Positions 7,811-16,506 of a DNA stretch of 64,000 nt are shown piece after piece. Position numbers and translations under genes: made by a program. The stretch comes from Bradyrhizobium iriomotense (GTDB taxonomy: Bacteria; Pseudomonadota; Alphaproteobacteria; Rhizobiales; Xanthobacteraceae). A model generated the notes under the pieces. That model did no database searches. It was not told the origin of the DNA and was given only the letters and a program-made list of their open reading frames with translations. Positions within the stretch are counted from its first letter, which is position 1. Every line of letters starts with the position of its first letter. The stretch is from contig NZ_JAFCJZ010000026.1 in NCBI RefSeq assembly GCF_018130765.1, positions 1 to 64,000 on the forward strand, in the 5' to 3' direction.

Positions 7811-8557
7811 ATGCGCGCTCCGGATTGGCTGACAGCCCGGCCGGTCGCCCATCGCGGCCTGCACGACATTGCCCGCGGTATCGTCGAGAACATGCCGGGC
7901 GCGGTGCAGGCCGCGATCGCGGGTAATTTCTCGATCGAGGTCGACATCCAGCTCTCGGCCGACGGCGAGGCCATGGTGCATCACGACCATGCGCTGGGCC
8001 GCCTCACCGAGGCCACCGGCGAGGTGGTCGAGAAGACCGCGGCCGAGCTGAGGGCCGTCAGGTTCAAGGACACCGACGAGCGGATGATGCCGCTGTCCGA
8101 CCTCTGCGCCATGGTCGCCGGCCGCGTGCCGCTGGTGATCGAGGTGAAGAGCCGTTTCGGCGGCGACCGCAAGCTGGTGAAGCGGATGGCCGAGGTGCTG
8201 GCGTCCTATGACGGCCCCGCCGTCGGCATGTCCTTCGACCCCGACCAGGTGCTGGCGCTGCGCGAGCTTTTGCCCGCCCGCCCGCGCGGCATCGTCGCGC
8301 AGCGGAGCTACGAGGACGAATACTGGGCCTACCTGACGCAGGCGCAGCGCGACAGCATGTTGTATCTGCGCCATGGCTTGCAGACCCAGCCTCACTTCGT
8401 CGCCTTCAAGGTCGACCACCTCCCGGCCCCCGCTCCTTGGCTCGCCCGCAACGTGTTCGGCTGCGCCCTGCTCGGTTGGACCGTCCGCACGCCGGAGCAG
8501 CGGACGCGGGTCGGGCAATATGCGGATCAGATGATCTTCGAAGGGTTCGTGCCGTAG
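7811..8557 (+). CDS. Glycerophosphodiester phosphodiesterase family protein
   Basis: 248 residues without a signal peptide, so cytoplasmic, like UgpQ. The GDPD motifs are visible: AHRGLH (first catalytic His), EVDIQLSADGEAMVHHDH (metal-binding Glu/Asp and second His) and VIEVKS. Such enzymes release sn-glycerol-3-phosphate from deacylated phospholipids. The C-terminal half is somewhat divergent from UgpQ, so the exact diester is unsure. Second gene of a ridA-gdpd unit. Confidence 0.88.
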   Translation: MRAPDWLTARPVAHRGLHDIARGIVENMPGAVQAAIAGNFSIEVDIQLSADGEAMVHHDHALGRLTEATGEVVEKTAAELRAVRFKDTDERMMPLSDLCAMVAGRVPLVIEVKSRFGGDRKLVKRMAEVLASYDGPAVGMSFDPDQVLALRELLPARPRGIVAQRSYEDEYWAYLTQAQRDSMLYLRHGLQTQPHFVAFKVDHLPAPAPWLARNVFGCALLGWTVRTPEQRTRVGQYADQMIFEGFVP

Positions 8558-8570
8558 GGGCAGTCGCCAT

Positions 8571-8711
8571 TCTCGTGTCCCGGACGCGCAGCAACGCGTA
8601 AGCGTTGTGCGCAGAGCCGGGACCCAGAAGGCGGCACGTTCGGCTGCGAGATGGGCCCCGGCTCTGCAGCGCACCGCTGAAGGAGTGCTGCGCTGCGTCC
8701 GGGGCACGAGA
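8571..8711. repeat. Dispersed repeat family A, copy 1
   Basis: Bounded by near-perfect inverted ends, TCTCGTGTCCCGGAC at 8571-8585 and GTCCGGGGCACGAGA at 8697-8711. Inside are a small hairpin (CAACGCGTAAGCGTTG) and the GCGCAGAGCCGGGACCC / GGCCCCGGCTCTGCAGCGC pair. A second copy of the same design is at 36838-36980. It occupies the gap between the phosphodiesterase gene and the following GNAT-like gene and encodes nothing. Confidence 0.88.
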
Positions 8712-8765
8712 GCTGTGTTCCCCTCCCCCTTGAAGTCGCTGCTGCAATGCACGATCTTGGGCGCA

Positions 8766-10022
8766 ATGGCATCATCCGACATTACGCTCGAGGCCGTACC
8801 GTCCATTGGCGAAGTCTCGCCCGAGGATTGGGACGCCTGCGCCAATCCCGGCAAGGCTCTTAACGAGAAGGCTTGCAACGGGCATGGCGCGGGAACCTCA
8901 TCCGCCCTTCCAGGCGATTCCCTCGGCCTCTCAAGACCCGCCTATAACCCGTTCGTCTCGCACGCCTTTCTCTCCGCTGCCGAGAAATCGGGTTCGGCCA
9001 CGATCCGCACCGGCTGGGCTGCCCGGCACCTGGTGGCCAAGCTCGACGGCCGCGTCGCCGGCGTCGTGCCCTGCTATCTGAAATCGCACAGCCAGGGCGA
9101 ATACGTCTTCGACCGCGGCTGGGCGGATGCCTATGAGCGCGCTGGCGGGCGCTACTACCCGAAACTCCAGGTCTCGGTTCCCTTCACGCCGGCGACGGGA
9201 CCGCGTCTGCTGGTCCGCGACGGCGTCGACCGCGACCAGATCAGGGAAGCGCTCGCGAGCGGGCTGGTGGCACTCTGCGGCGTCAGCAAAGCCTCGTCCG
9301 TGCACGTCACCTTCGCGCGCGAGGACGAATGGAACCTGCTCGCCGAGCACGGCTTCCTCCAGCGCACCGACCAACAGTTCCATTGGCACAACCTGGGTTT
9401 TGCGAGCTTCGACGATTTCCTCAGCACCCTGAACTCGCGCCATCGCAAGTCGATCAAGCGCGAGCGGCGCGATGCGCTTGCGGCCGGGATCACGATCCAC
9501 TGGCTCACCGGCAAAGACATCACCGAGGATGCCTGGGATGCCTTCTTCGGATTCTACATGGAGACCGGCTCACGCAAATGGGGCCGCCCCTATCTCACGC
9601 GCGAGTTCTTCTCGCTGATCGGCGAGACCATGAGCCAGGACGTGCTGCTGGTGATGGCCCGCCGCAGCGGCCGCTGGATTGCGGGCGCGATCAACTTCAT
9701 CGGCTCGGACACGCTGTTCGGCCGCAACTGGGGCGCGGTCGAGCATCATCCCTTCCTGCATTTCGAGGTCTGCTACTACCAGGCGATCGATTTCGCGATC
9801 AAACACGGCCTCACCCATGTCGAGGCCGGTGCGCAAGGCGAGCACAAGATCGCGCGCGGCTACCTGCCGCGGACCACGCACTCCGCTCACTTCATCGCCG
9901 ATCCCGGCCTGCGCCGCGCCATCGATGATTACCTCAAGCGCGAGCGCGCTTATGTCGCCGAGGCAGGCCGCGAGCTTGCCGAGCTCGGCCCGTTCCGAAA
10001 GGGCGCCGACGAGGCGCCTTGA
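8766..10022 (+). CDS. GNAT-fold peptidogalycan biosynthesis family protein (DUF482/FemAB-like)
   Basis: 418 residues from ATG 8766; upstream in-frame sequence belongs to the repeat element. Recognised by YNPFVSHAFLSAAEKSGS, the stretch around HRKSIKRERR, GRPYLTREFF and HVEAGAQGEHKIARGYLP. The family is two GNAT folds in tandem and is named peptidogalycan biosynthesis; the acceptor is not established. A roughly 30-residue insert between DACANP and AYNPF is rich in Gly/Ala/Ser and probably a loop. Followed 65 bases later by a HIT gene on the same strand. Confidence 0.85.
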   Translation: MASSDITLEAVPSIGEVSPEDWDACANPGKALNEKACNGHGAGTSSALPGDSLGLSRPAYNPFVSHAFLSAAEKSGSATIRTGWAARHLVAKLDGRVAGVVPCYLKSHSQGEYVFDRGWADAYERAGGRYYPKLQVSVPFTPATGPRLLVRDGVDRDQIREALASGLVALCGVSKASSVHVTFAREDEWNLLAEHGFLQRTDQQFHWHNLGFASFDDFLSTLNSRHRKSIKRERRDALAAGITIHWLTGKDITEDAWDAFFGFYMETGSRKWGRPYLTREFFSLIGETMSQDVLLVMARRSGRWIAGAINFIGSDTLFGRNWGAVEHHPFLHFEVCYYQAIDFAIKHGLTHVEAGAQGEHKIARGYLPRTTHSAHFIADPGLRRAIDDYLKRERAYVAEAGRELAELGPFRKGADEAP

Positions 10023-10087
10023 CGGTTTGCCGTCGCTGGTGAAAGTAAGCGCAAATTCTAAGCCTGAAATTCCCGGGAGCCGCTGCC

Positions 10088-10513
10088 ATGACCGCCTACG
10101 ACACCAACAACATCTTCGCAAAGATCCTGCGCGGCGAGCTGCCCTGCCACAAGGTCTACGAGGACGAGCACGTCTTCGCCTTCCTCGACATCATGCCGCG
10201 CGTCCCCGGCCACACGCTGGTGATCCCGAAGGCCCCTGCCCGCAACATCCTCGACATCAAGCCCGACGACTACGCCCATGTCGCCCGCGGCGCGAAGAAG
10301 ATCGCGATCGCTGCGATGAAGGCGTTCAACGCCGACGGCATCACCGTGCAGCAATTCAACGAGCCCGCCGGCGGACAGGTGGTGTTTCACCTCCACATGC
10401 ACGTGATGCCGCGCCACGACGGGATCGCCATGCTGCCGCCCGCGAGCCGCAAGGAAGACGTCAAGGTGCTGGAAGAGAACGCGACCAAGCTGATGGCGGC
10501 GTTGAAGAGCTGA
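10088..10513 (+). CDS. HIT family protein (HinT-like)
   Basis: 141 residues. The histidine triad FHLHMHVMPR is intact and the N-terminal NIFAKILRGELPCHKVYED is the normal HinT opening. Members hydrolyse adenosine phosphoramidates and related nucleotide conjugates in the cytoplasm. The C-terminal tail (EENATKLMAALKS) is typical for rhizobial members. Probably cotranscribed with the GNAT-like gene upstream; a repeat follows its stop. Confidence 0.93.
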   Translation: MTAYDTNNIFAKILRGELPCHKVYEDEHVFAFLDIMPRVPGHTLVIPKAPARNILDIKPDDYAHVARGAKKIAIAAMKAFNADGITVQQFNEPAGGQVVFHLHMHVMPRHDGIAMLPPASRKEDVKVLEENATKLMAALKS

Positions 10514-10515
10514 TC

Positions 10516-10621
10516 GTCATTCCGGGGCGCGCCCCTTGGCGCGAGCCCGGAATCCATTCAACCACCGACTCTGACGTCCAATGGATTCCGGGCTCGACGC
10601 TTCGCGTCGCCCCGGAATGAC
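10516..10621. repeat. Dispersed repeat family B, copy 1
   Basis: A nested palindrome with outer ends GTCATTCCGGGGCG and CGCCCCGGAATGAC and an inner pair GAGCCCGGAATCCAT / ATGGATTCCGGGCTCG. The same design recurs at 12345-12453 and 41548-41651. It lies between the convergent hinT-like and trmO genes, where the hairpin could serve as a terminator or an RNA-stabilising structure. Confidence 0.9.
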
Positions 10622-10624
10622 AGA

Positions 10625-11116
10625 CTACTCCGTCTCGAAATCGCCCTTCTGCGGCGCCGCCAGCGGCGTGAACTCGCAGCGGTCGGGCTTGATGTCGATC
10701 AGCGGCGTGTTGTCGATGCAATCGAGGCCGCGCACCAGAATGGCATTGCCCTCGATTCCGACCAGCTTGACGATCGAGGTGCCGATCGGATTGGGCCGCA
10801 CCGGCGAGCGCAGCGAAAAGGTGCCGCGGGTCTTCTCGTTGTTCTTCGGGCTCTGCAGGACGATGTCGCGGCGCGACCTGTCGAGCCAATAGAGCACTTC
10901 GAGATTGCTGTAGAAATCGACGCCCTTGATGGCCGGCACGAACGGCTCAAAAATCTCGAGGCGGCAGATCGGACCGTCCTGGCGCCCCTGCCGCGGCGTC
11001 TCCAGTCGCGAGGCCCAGGGTGTGCGGATGCGGCCGATGAAGACGAGGCCGGCATCCTCGGTGGACGGCAGCTCGATGGCGACCTCGCCCTCGCGGAGTT
11101 CGTTTTCGCGAACCAT
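10625..11116 (-). CDS. trmO: tRNA (adenine-37 N6)-methyltransferase TrmO
   Basis: 163 residues of the TsaA/YaeB/VirR family. The hallmarks are IGRIRTPW, RLEIFEPF, LEVLYWLDRS and RSPVRPNPIGTS. TrmO methylates the N6-threonylcarbamoyl-adenosine at tRNA position 37 using S-adenosylmethionine and a single-sheeted beta-barrel unlike other methyltransferases. It lacks the extra C-terminal domain of the E. coli enzyme, which is usual in alphaproteobacteria, so tRNA target range is inferred. Confidence 0.88.
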   Translation of the reverse strand: MVRENELREGEVAIELPSTEDAGLVFIGRIRTPWASRLETPRQGRQDGPICRLEIFEPFVPAIKGVDFYSNLEVLYWLDRSRRDIVLQSPKNNEKTRGTFSLRSPVRPNPIGTSIVKLVGIEGNAILVRGLDCIDNTPLIDIKPDRCEFTPLAAPQKGDFETE

Positions 11117-11148
11117 ATTTCCTGTTCCTTAGCTTGTCGGGGGCGGTT

Positions 11149-11499
11149 TTAGCCCAACCACCACTTGCCGGCCAGCATGAAGACTTCGCCGGTGACAACG
11201 CCGGCGAAGATCGAACGGCGGGTCAGCAGGAAAACGATCAGGCCCACGCCGACCGCGCCGTAGCGCAGCACATCAGGCACACTGGCCAGCGCGCCCGGCG
11301 GCTCGACCACGATCTGGGCGATGACGCCGGCGAGGATCGCGGTCGCGACCGCCCTCACCCAGACCAGTAGCTCCGAGCCCTCGTCGATGCCGCCGCCGAA
11401 CCACAGCCCCAGCATGCGCCAGATCTGGTTGGGAACGACGCCGGCGATGAACAGCACGGCGAGCGCGTGCCAGTCCCCGATGAGTTGCGCAAAGCTCAC
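11149..11499 (-). CDS. azlD: AzlD family membrane protein
   Basis: 116 residues from a GTG at 11499 that overlaps the TGA of azlC (GTGA), which is why it is preferred over the ATG further upstream. Three to four hydrophobic helices; the VLFIAGVVPNQIWRMLG opening is typical of AzlD. It is the small partner of AzlC in branched-chain amino acid export. Here the pair stands alone, without the Lrp-type regulator that often accompanies it. Confidence 0.85.
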   Translation of the reverse strand: MSFAQLIGDWHALAVLFIAGVVPNQIWRMLGLWFGGGIDEGSELLVWVRAVATAILAGVIAQIVVEPPGALASVPDVLRYGAVGVGLIVFLLTRRSIFAGVVTGEVFMLAGKWWLG

Positions 11500-12236
11500 G
11501 CGCGCACCTCCCGCCACCAATGCACGCCATAGGCGATCGTGCCCGCCACCACGCCACTGACGAGGATATCGAGTCCCGAGTTCATCTTCGCCGCCAGCGG
11601 ATAAAGCAATATCCCGAGCGTCAACGCCACGACATCGGCGACCTCGCGGCTATTGCGCGCGGTCGAGAACAGGAAAGACAGCGGCGTCAGCAGCAGGATC
11701 GCCGCGCCAAGCGTCTGCGTCAGGTTGGCGGCGAGGAAATAGCCGACCGTGTTTGCGGTGAGGCACACCGAGACGAGGCCACAGCCGAGACCATGCACGA
11801 AGGCGATGCGCCGCTCGCGTGGCACCTGCGGCAGGAAGCGATGACACTCGACCCACAGCGTCACGGCGGTGAGATGCGCGGCGAAGATAAGCTCGCGCCG
11901 TTTCGTCGTCGGCGTGCGCATCAAGGGCAGCACCGAGACCACCATCGGAAACAGGCGGATGGCGCTGACGGTCACCGCGATCGCCGACTGGATGATGGTG
12001 GCGCCCGAGCCGAGCGTGGTGATCAGGATGATCTGCGCCGGACCTGCCCAGACGAACAGCGTCGAACAGAGCGCCCAGAGCAGGCTGAAATGGGTGTCAT
12101 GGGCGAGCGCGCCGATGCCGAGATAGGTCACGAACAGCACGACGGTGAGGATCGTCTGCGTGATCGAGCGCAGCCCCCACGCAAAGGCGCGCCACGGACT
12201 TTGCCATTGAGGTGAATCGAGCGGGGGAAGCGCCAC
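11496..12236 (-). CDS. azlC: AzlC family branched-chain amino acid exporter subunit
   Basis: 246 residues with about seven hydrophobic segments. The motifs LLWALCSTLFVWAGPAQ and VSAIRLFPMVVSVLP belong to AzlC. Together with AzlD it exports branched-chain amino acids or their analogues in known systems. It is the first gene of a two-gene operon translationally coupled to azlD; the upstream gap contains a family B repeat. Confidence 0.88.
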   Translation of the reverse strand: MALPPLDSPQWQSPWRAFAWGLRSITQTILTVVLFVTYLGIGALAHDTHFSLLWALCSTLFVWAGPAQIILITTLGSGATIIQSAIAVTVSAIRLFPMVVSVLPLMRTPTTKRRELIFAAHLTAVTLWVECHRFLPQVPRERRIAFVHGLGCGLVSVCLTANTVGYFLAANLTQTLGAAILLLTPLSFLFSTARNSREVADVVALTLGILLYPLAAKMNSGLDILVSGVVAGTIAYGVHWWREVRA

Positions 12237-12344
12237 GGGAGTGCTGGCCGAGGTTACGGAATCGTGGCTGCATAACGGGCAATGCGGCCGTCCGCGTCAA
12301 GGAAGCGCGCGGCGGGGCTGGCATGCGCGCGACACCCACCGCCT

Positions 12345-12453
12345 GTCATTCCGGGGCGCGACGAAGTCGCGAGCCCGGAATCCATCAGGCCGCCGGGACT
12401 GCGGAGAAATGGAGTCCGGGCTCGCGCCCCAAGAGGGCGCGCCCCGGAATGAC
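12345..12453. repeat. Dispersed repeat family B, copy 2
   Basis: Ends GTCATTCCGGGGCG at 12345 and CGCCCCGGAATGAC finishing at 12453, with the inner GAGCCCGGAATCCAT arm present and the opposite arm varied (ATGGAGTCCGGGCTCG). It lies between the start of azlC and the 3' end of the lytic transglycosylase gene. Confidence 0.9.
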
Positions 12454-12473
12454 GACAGGAAAGAGACGCGCCC

Positions 12474-13496
12474 CTAACCCGCCACACCTCGATTCCTCAG
12501 CACAAAGCACGCGCCGCCCGCCTTGCGGATGCGGTTGCACAGATCATCCGCTTCGCTGCGCGTATCCGCCCCGATGCGCACCTGGTAGAACGCGCGCGTG
12601 CCGCGACTGCGCATCACCGAGCTCAGCAGGCTCGGATCGCGCTCGCCGATCACGGCGCTGAGCCGCGTGACCGCGCGGGAATACATCGCCAGCGCCTTGT
12701 TGCGGTCGAACCCGGCGGCGAGCTGCACACCCCAGATCTTCGCGGCGGCAAGCTCGACATGCTGCTCGAGCTCGGCGACGAATGGATTTGGCGCGCGCTT
12801 CAACAGCGCCATGAGATCGCGGCAGCTCGTCGGCGGCGAGCTCGGCGGCCCCTTGCCGGTGCTGCCCGCCTTGGCCCATGCGTCAACGCTTGTGCCCGTG
12901 ATGGCATAGACGTAGTTGCGGGTCTGCTCCGGAATCGGACCGGTGCCGGCAAGCCATTCCTGCACGCGGCGCGGGCCGGCATTATAGGCGGCTGCGGCAA
13001 GGCCGAGATTGCCGAACTGGTTGCGCAGCTCGTTGAGGAATTCGGCCGACTTCGGCAGCGCCTGAACCGGGTTGAAGGGATTGAGCAGGCCGCGCTCGCT
13101 CGCGGTGCCCGGCATGAACTGCGCGATCCCCTGCGCATGCTCGCCGCTGCGCGTCATGGGCCCCACGGCATCAGCCTGGAAGCGGCTTTCCTGCCAGATC
13201 ACGCGGGCGAAGAATTCCAGCGGCAGATTGGCATCGCGCGCGGCGGCCTCGACGATCAGGCAGATCGATTCCCGCGTGTCGCTCTCGCGTGCATTCGCCG
13301 GCTTTGGCGGCGGCATCGCAAGCTCCTCGACGCTGGGGACGGCGACGTTGGTTTTTGCCGGCGAGCTGTCCCATGCCACAGCCTGCAACGTCGAGACGGG
13401 CAGTGCGACGGCGAGGAATGATGCAATTCGCGCCAACACTGCCCAAGCAAGGCTGTGGCGCGGGCCGGCGCGGCATGCGACAAGATGATCCGCCAT
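12474..13496 (-). CDS. Lytic transglycosylase with C-terminal SPOR-like region
   Basis: 340 residues from ATG 13496 (a second ATG is six codons upstream). An N-terminal hydrophobic segment (AWAVLARIASFLAVALPV) is a signal peptide or anchor. The SLT domain (about 75-215) shows the catalytic glutamate in VIWQESRF, then HAQGIAQFMPGTA, AAAAYNAGP and YVYAITG, as in family 1 enzymes that cleave peptidoglycan to anhydromuropeptides. The last 70 residues (FYQVRIGADTRSEADDLCNRI) look like a divergent SPOR domain, which binds denuded septal glycan. A division-associated role is an inference. Confidence 0.88.
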   Translation of the reverse strand: MADHLVACRAGPRHSLAWAVLARIASFLAVALPVSTLQAVAWDSSPAKTNVAVPSVEELAMPPPKPANARESDTRESICLIVEAAARDANLPLEFFARVIWQESRFQADAVGPMTRSGEHAQGIAQFMPGTASERGLLNPFNPVQALPKSAEFLNELRNQFGNLGLAAAAYNAGPRRVQEWLAGTGPIPEQTRNYVYAITGTSVDAWAKAGSTGKGPPSSPPTSCRDLMALLKRAPNPFVAELEQHVELAAAKIWGVQLAAGFDRNKALAMYSRAVTRLSAVIGERDPSLLSSVMRSRGTRAFYQVRIGADTRSEADDLCNRIRKAGGACFVLRNRGVAG

Positions 13497-13559
13497 GTTG
13501 TGGCATCGTGCCATGTTTCGACGAGTTGCCAATATATGCTGCCTGACCTGCTTCTCCCA

Positions 13560-14552
13560 ATGCGCTCCCCGGCCAAACGGATCCGCGCAATCCTCGCCCT
13601 CGCCGCCCTCGTCCTGTCCGCCGCGCCGGCCCTGGCGCAGGTCAGTTGGCGGATGACCACGGAATACCCGCAAAACAACATTTCCGGCATCGGCCTCACC
13701 ACTTTCGCCGATCGCGTCGCGGCGCGTACAAACGGTTTCGTGACCGTGACGAGCGCTTTCGACAACGAGCTCAAGATCAATTCGGGCGAGATGCCGCGGG
13801 CGGCGCTGGATGGCCGCATCGCCGGGGGCGACGCCTTTGCGGGTGCGCTGTCCGGTCTCGACCCGGTGCTCGGCCTCTCCACCCTGCCCTTTCTGGTGCA
13901 ATCGGTCGACGTCGCGCGCGCCACCAATACGCGGGCGCGCCCGCTCTACGAGAAAGCGTTCGCAGCCCGCGGTTTGAAGCTGCTCTATCTGACGATCTGG
14001 CCGGCGACGGGCCTCTGGTCCGATCATGCGCTCGCAGGCGCCGACGATCTGCCGAAGTTGAATTTGCGCGCCTACGATGCCAATTCCAGTGCGGTGATGC
14101 GCGCGGCCGGCGCGAATGCGCAATTCCTGCCGATGGACAAGGCGCTTGCCGGCCTGAAGGAGCACCAGCTGAACGCGTTCCTCACCTCCGGCGATGGCGG
14201 TGCGGGACGCAAGCTCTGGGACTACCTACCGTATTTCACCGCCATCAACTACGCGATGCCGATCTCGATCGCTTTCGTCCGCAGCGAGGCATTCGCCGAA
14301 CTGTCCGAGCCGATGCAGCGCGAGGTGCTTGCCGCGGCAGCCGAGACCGAGCAGAGCCAGTTCGCCCTGCTGGCCAACCGCACCTCGGAGAACTATACGC
14401 GCATGCGCGACAACGGCGTCAAGATCGCTGAGCCCGCGCCGCAATCTCTCATCGGAGCGCTCCGCAACGCCGCGACCAGCACGATCGCCGCCTGGGAAGC
14501 CCAGGCCGGCCCGGACGCCGCGGCGATCGTCGCATGGGCCCGGCAGCAATAA
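13560..14552 (+). CDS. TRAP transporter substrate-binding protein (DctP family), orphan
   Basis: 330 residues from ATG 13560, which gives a textbook Sec signal (MRSPAKRIRAILALAALV... cleaved after ALA); an ATG at 13536 is also possible. The mature part follows the DctP pattern: WRMTTEYPQNN, IAGGDAFAGALSGLDPVLGLSTLPF, and NLRAYDANSSAVMRAAGA, whose arginine normally salt-bridges a substrate carboxylate. No DctQ or DctM gene lies nearby, so it must share a permease encoded elsewhere or act as a sensor. It diverges from the lytic transglycosylase. Confidence 0.85.
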   Translation: MRSPAKRIRAILALAALVLSAAPALAQVSWRMTTEYPQNNISGIGLTTFADRVAARTNGFVTVTSAFDNELKINSGEMPRAALDGRIAGGDAFAGALSGLDPVLGLSTLPFLVQSVDVARATNTRARPLYEKAFAARGLKLLYLTIWPATGLWSDHALAGADDLPKLNLRAYDANSSAVMRAAGANAQFLPMDKALAGLKEHQLNAFLTSGDGGAGRKLWDYLPYFTAINYAMPISIAFVRSEAFAELSEPMQREVLAAAAETEQSQFALLANRTSENYTRMRDNGVKIAEPAPQSLIGALRNAATSTIAAWEAQAGPDAAAIVAWARQQ

Positions 14553-14623
14553 CGCGACGGGCCTTGACTTGACGCCTGATCCGACTAGCAACGGGCGGCA
14601 GTCTCAACGCCGGTTCCGCCCTG

Positions 14624-15262
14624 ATGGCCACAATCTATTTTGACCTCGACGGCACGCTGACCAACCCGAAGCCCGGGATCACCCGCTCGATCCAGTACGC
14701 GCTAGAGCGGCTGAACCAGGCGGTGCCGAGCGAGGACGAGCTGACCTGGTGCATCGGGCCGCCGCTGCTTGCCAGCCTGAAAAAGCTCACGGGAAGCGAC
14801 GAACTCGCCGACCGGGCGCTGCTGCTCTATCGCGAACGCTTTTCCGATATCGGCCTGTTCGAGAACGAGGCCTATGCCGGCATCGTGGACACGCTGACAA
14901 CGCTCGCCGCGACGACGCCGCGCATGTTCGTGGCCACCAGCAAGCCCGCGGTTTATGCCACCCGCATCGTCGATCATTTCGGCCTGAAGCCATATTTCGA
15001 GCGCGTATTCGGCTCCGAGCTCGACGGCACCCGCGTCGACAAGCGCGACCTGCTGCGCTACGCGCTCGACGAGGCCAAGGTCGATCCTGCCAGCGCGATC
15101 ATGATCGGCGACCGCAGCCACGACGTGGTCGGCGCCCGCACCAACGGCATGACCGCGATCGGCGTGCTCTACGGCTATGGCAGCGAGGCCGAGCTGCGGG
15201 ACGCCGGTGCGCATCACATCTGCGCCGCGCATCCCGAGCTGCTCGGCCATTGCGTCGCTTAA
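14624..15262 (+). CDS. HAD family hydrolase (phosphoglycolate phosphatase-like)
   Basis: 212 residues. All four HAD motifs are readable: YFDLDGTLTNP (nucleophile Asp and acid/base Asp), VATSKP (Ser/Thr), the Lys in DKRDLL, and MIGDRSHDVVGA. The alpha-helical C1 cap places it with the PGP/Gph subgroup. The substrate is not determinable from sequence; PGP-like proteins of this length in rhizobia are usually annotated as phosphoglycolate phosphatase or pyrophosphatase. It stands alone, 70 bases after the orphan TRAP gene. Confidence 0.88.
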   Translation: MATIYFDLDGTLTNPKPGITRSIQYALERLNQAVPSEDELTWCIGPPLLASLKKLTGSDELADRALLLYRERFSDIGLFENEAYAGIVDTLTTLAATTPRMFVATSKPAVYATRIVDHFGLKPYFERVFGSELDGTRVDKRDLLRYALDEAKVDPASAIMIGDRSHDVVGARTNGMTAIGVLYGYGSEAELRDAGAHHICAAHPELLGHCVA

Positions 15263-15292
15263 CGTAAGCCCGTCTTCCCGCGATTGCGGCGA

Positions 15293-16309
15293 TCAGCTCG
15301 CTGCTGCAGCGATGTCCGCAGGCTCGATCGTGTCCACCGGCAGCGCGAACTGCTCGACGCGCTGGTATCGCTTCTTGTTGAGCAACAGCCGCGTCACGTC
15401 GGGCCGCGAATAATGCCCGGCGGGATCAGCAGCATTCTTGGCGACGCCGATGGCGCCGAGGTCGATCTCGGCAATCAGCAATCCCTCCTGGTCCGGCGCG
15501 AGCTTGTCGCCGATCTGGCTGCCGTCGGGGCCGTAGATTGCGGCAAAGCCGCCGCCGGCATGGAGCAGCGCGTGCTTGTCCGGCCGGTCGCAGAGTTCGT
15601 CGATCATCGCCTGCGACACCGTCGCGCACGGCGCCAGCACGAAGCATGAGCCTTCCACCGCATAGACGCGCGAGGCGGCGTTGTTGACCTCGGCACCGAG
15701 TGCCGGCGCGAAGGGATCGTAGAGCGAAAAGCTCGGCCATGCCGCGACATGCACCTGCTCATTCTGGGCGTACATCGCGTATTTCGACAACGGCTGGAGA
15801 TGCTCCCAGCAGCACAGCGCGCCGAGACGGCCGATGTCGGGCCTCGCGTGCACGGCGAGGTCGCTGCCGTCGCCCTCGCCATAGACGGTGCGCTCGGCGT
15901 GGGTCGGGCGCAGCTTGCGGCGCTTTGCGATGGTCTCGCCATCCGGCCCGATCAGCCATTGCGCGAGATAAAGGCTGCCGCCGTCGCGCTCGGACAACCC
16001 GATCACCGCCGTCAGCTTCGCCTTGCGCACGGCATCGCGCAAACGCTCGGCCTGCGGGCTGTCGTAGGACAGCGAATTGTCGAAATAGCGCTGCACGAAA
16101 CCGCGGCCGATCGCCCAGGCCGGCGAGTCCATCCAGATATGCCAGGGATAGCCGGGGATGAAAGCCTCCGGGAAGGCGATCAGCTTGGCCCCCTTCTCGG
16201 CCGCCTCCTTGATCAGCGCGATCGACTTGTCGATCGAGGCGTCGAGATCGAGCCAGGCGGGCGCCGCCTGCACGACCGCCACCTTGTATTTGGGATGTTC
16301 GATGCCCAT
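15293..16309 (-). CDS. Nitrilase (carbon-nitrogen hydrolase family)
   Basis: 338 residues from ATG 16309, preceded by GGAGG at a proper distance; an in-frame ATG four codons upstream is the alternative. The catalytic triad is seen as the Glu in AFPEAFIPGYP, the Lys in KRRKLRPTHAE and the Cys in GALCCWEHLQPL; the last motif is specific to true nitrilases rather than amidases. It converts organic nitriles to acids and ammonia. An AraC-type regulator gene diverges from it 198 bases away and is the likely regulator. Confidence 0.92.
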   Translation of the reverse strand: MGIEHPKYKVAVVQAAPAWLDLDASIDKSIALIKEAAEKGAKLIAFPEAFIPGYPWHIWMDSPAWAIGRGFVQRYFDNSLSYDSPQAERLRDAVRKAKLTAVIGLSERDGGSLYLAQWLIGPDGETIAKRRKLRPTHAERTVYGEGDGSDLAVHARPDIGRLGALCCWEHLQPLSKYAMYAQNEQVHVAAWPSFSLYDPFAPALGAEVNNAASRVYAVEGSCFVLAPCATVSQAMIDELCDRPDKHALLHAGGGFAAIYGPDGSQIGDKLAPDQEGLLIAEIDLGAIGVAKNAADPAGHYSRPDVTRLLLNKKRYQRVEQFALPVDTIEPADIAAAAS

Positions 16310-16506
16310 GGCCGCCTCCATTGCCGGTTGATCGCGGACCTCGTCCGATGCAGTCTATTTGGCCAAGCCAGGCGGCCGGGCGCTCGACCATGGCGGCACA
16401 AAAACTCGACCGGACGGGATCGCCGCCCCGGTATGGGATTTGCCTCCCGTCAGGCTGGATCTGCGCCAACTTGCGATTTCGCGGGATGTGAAAGGGAGGC
16501 TTGCCG

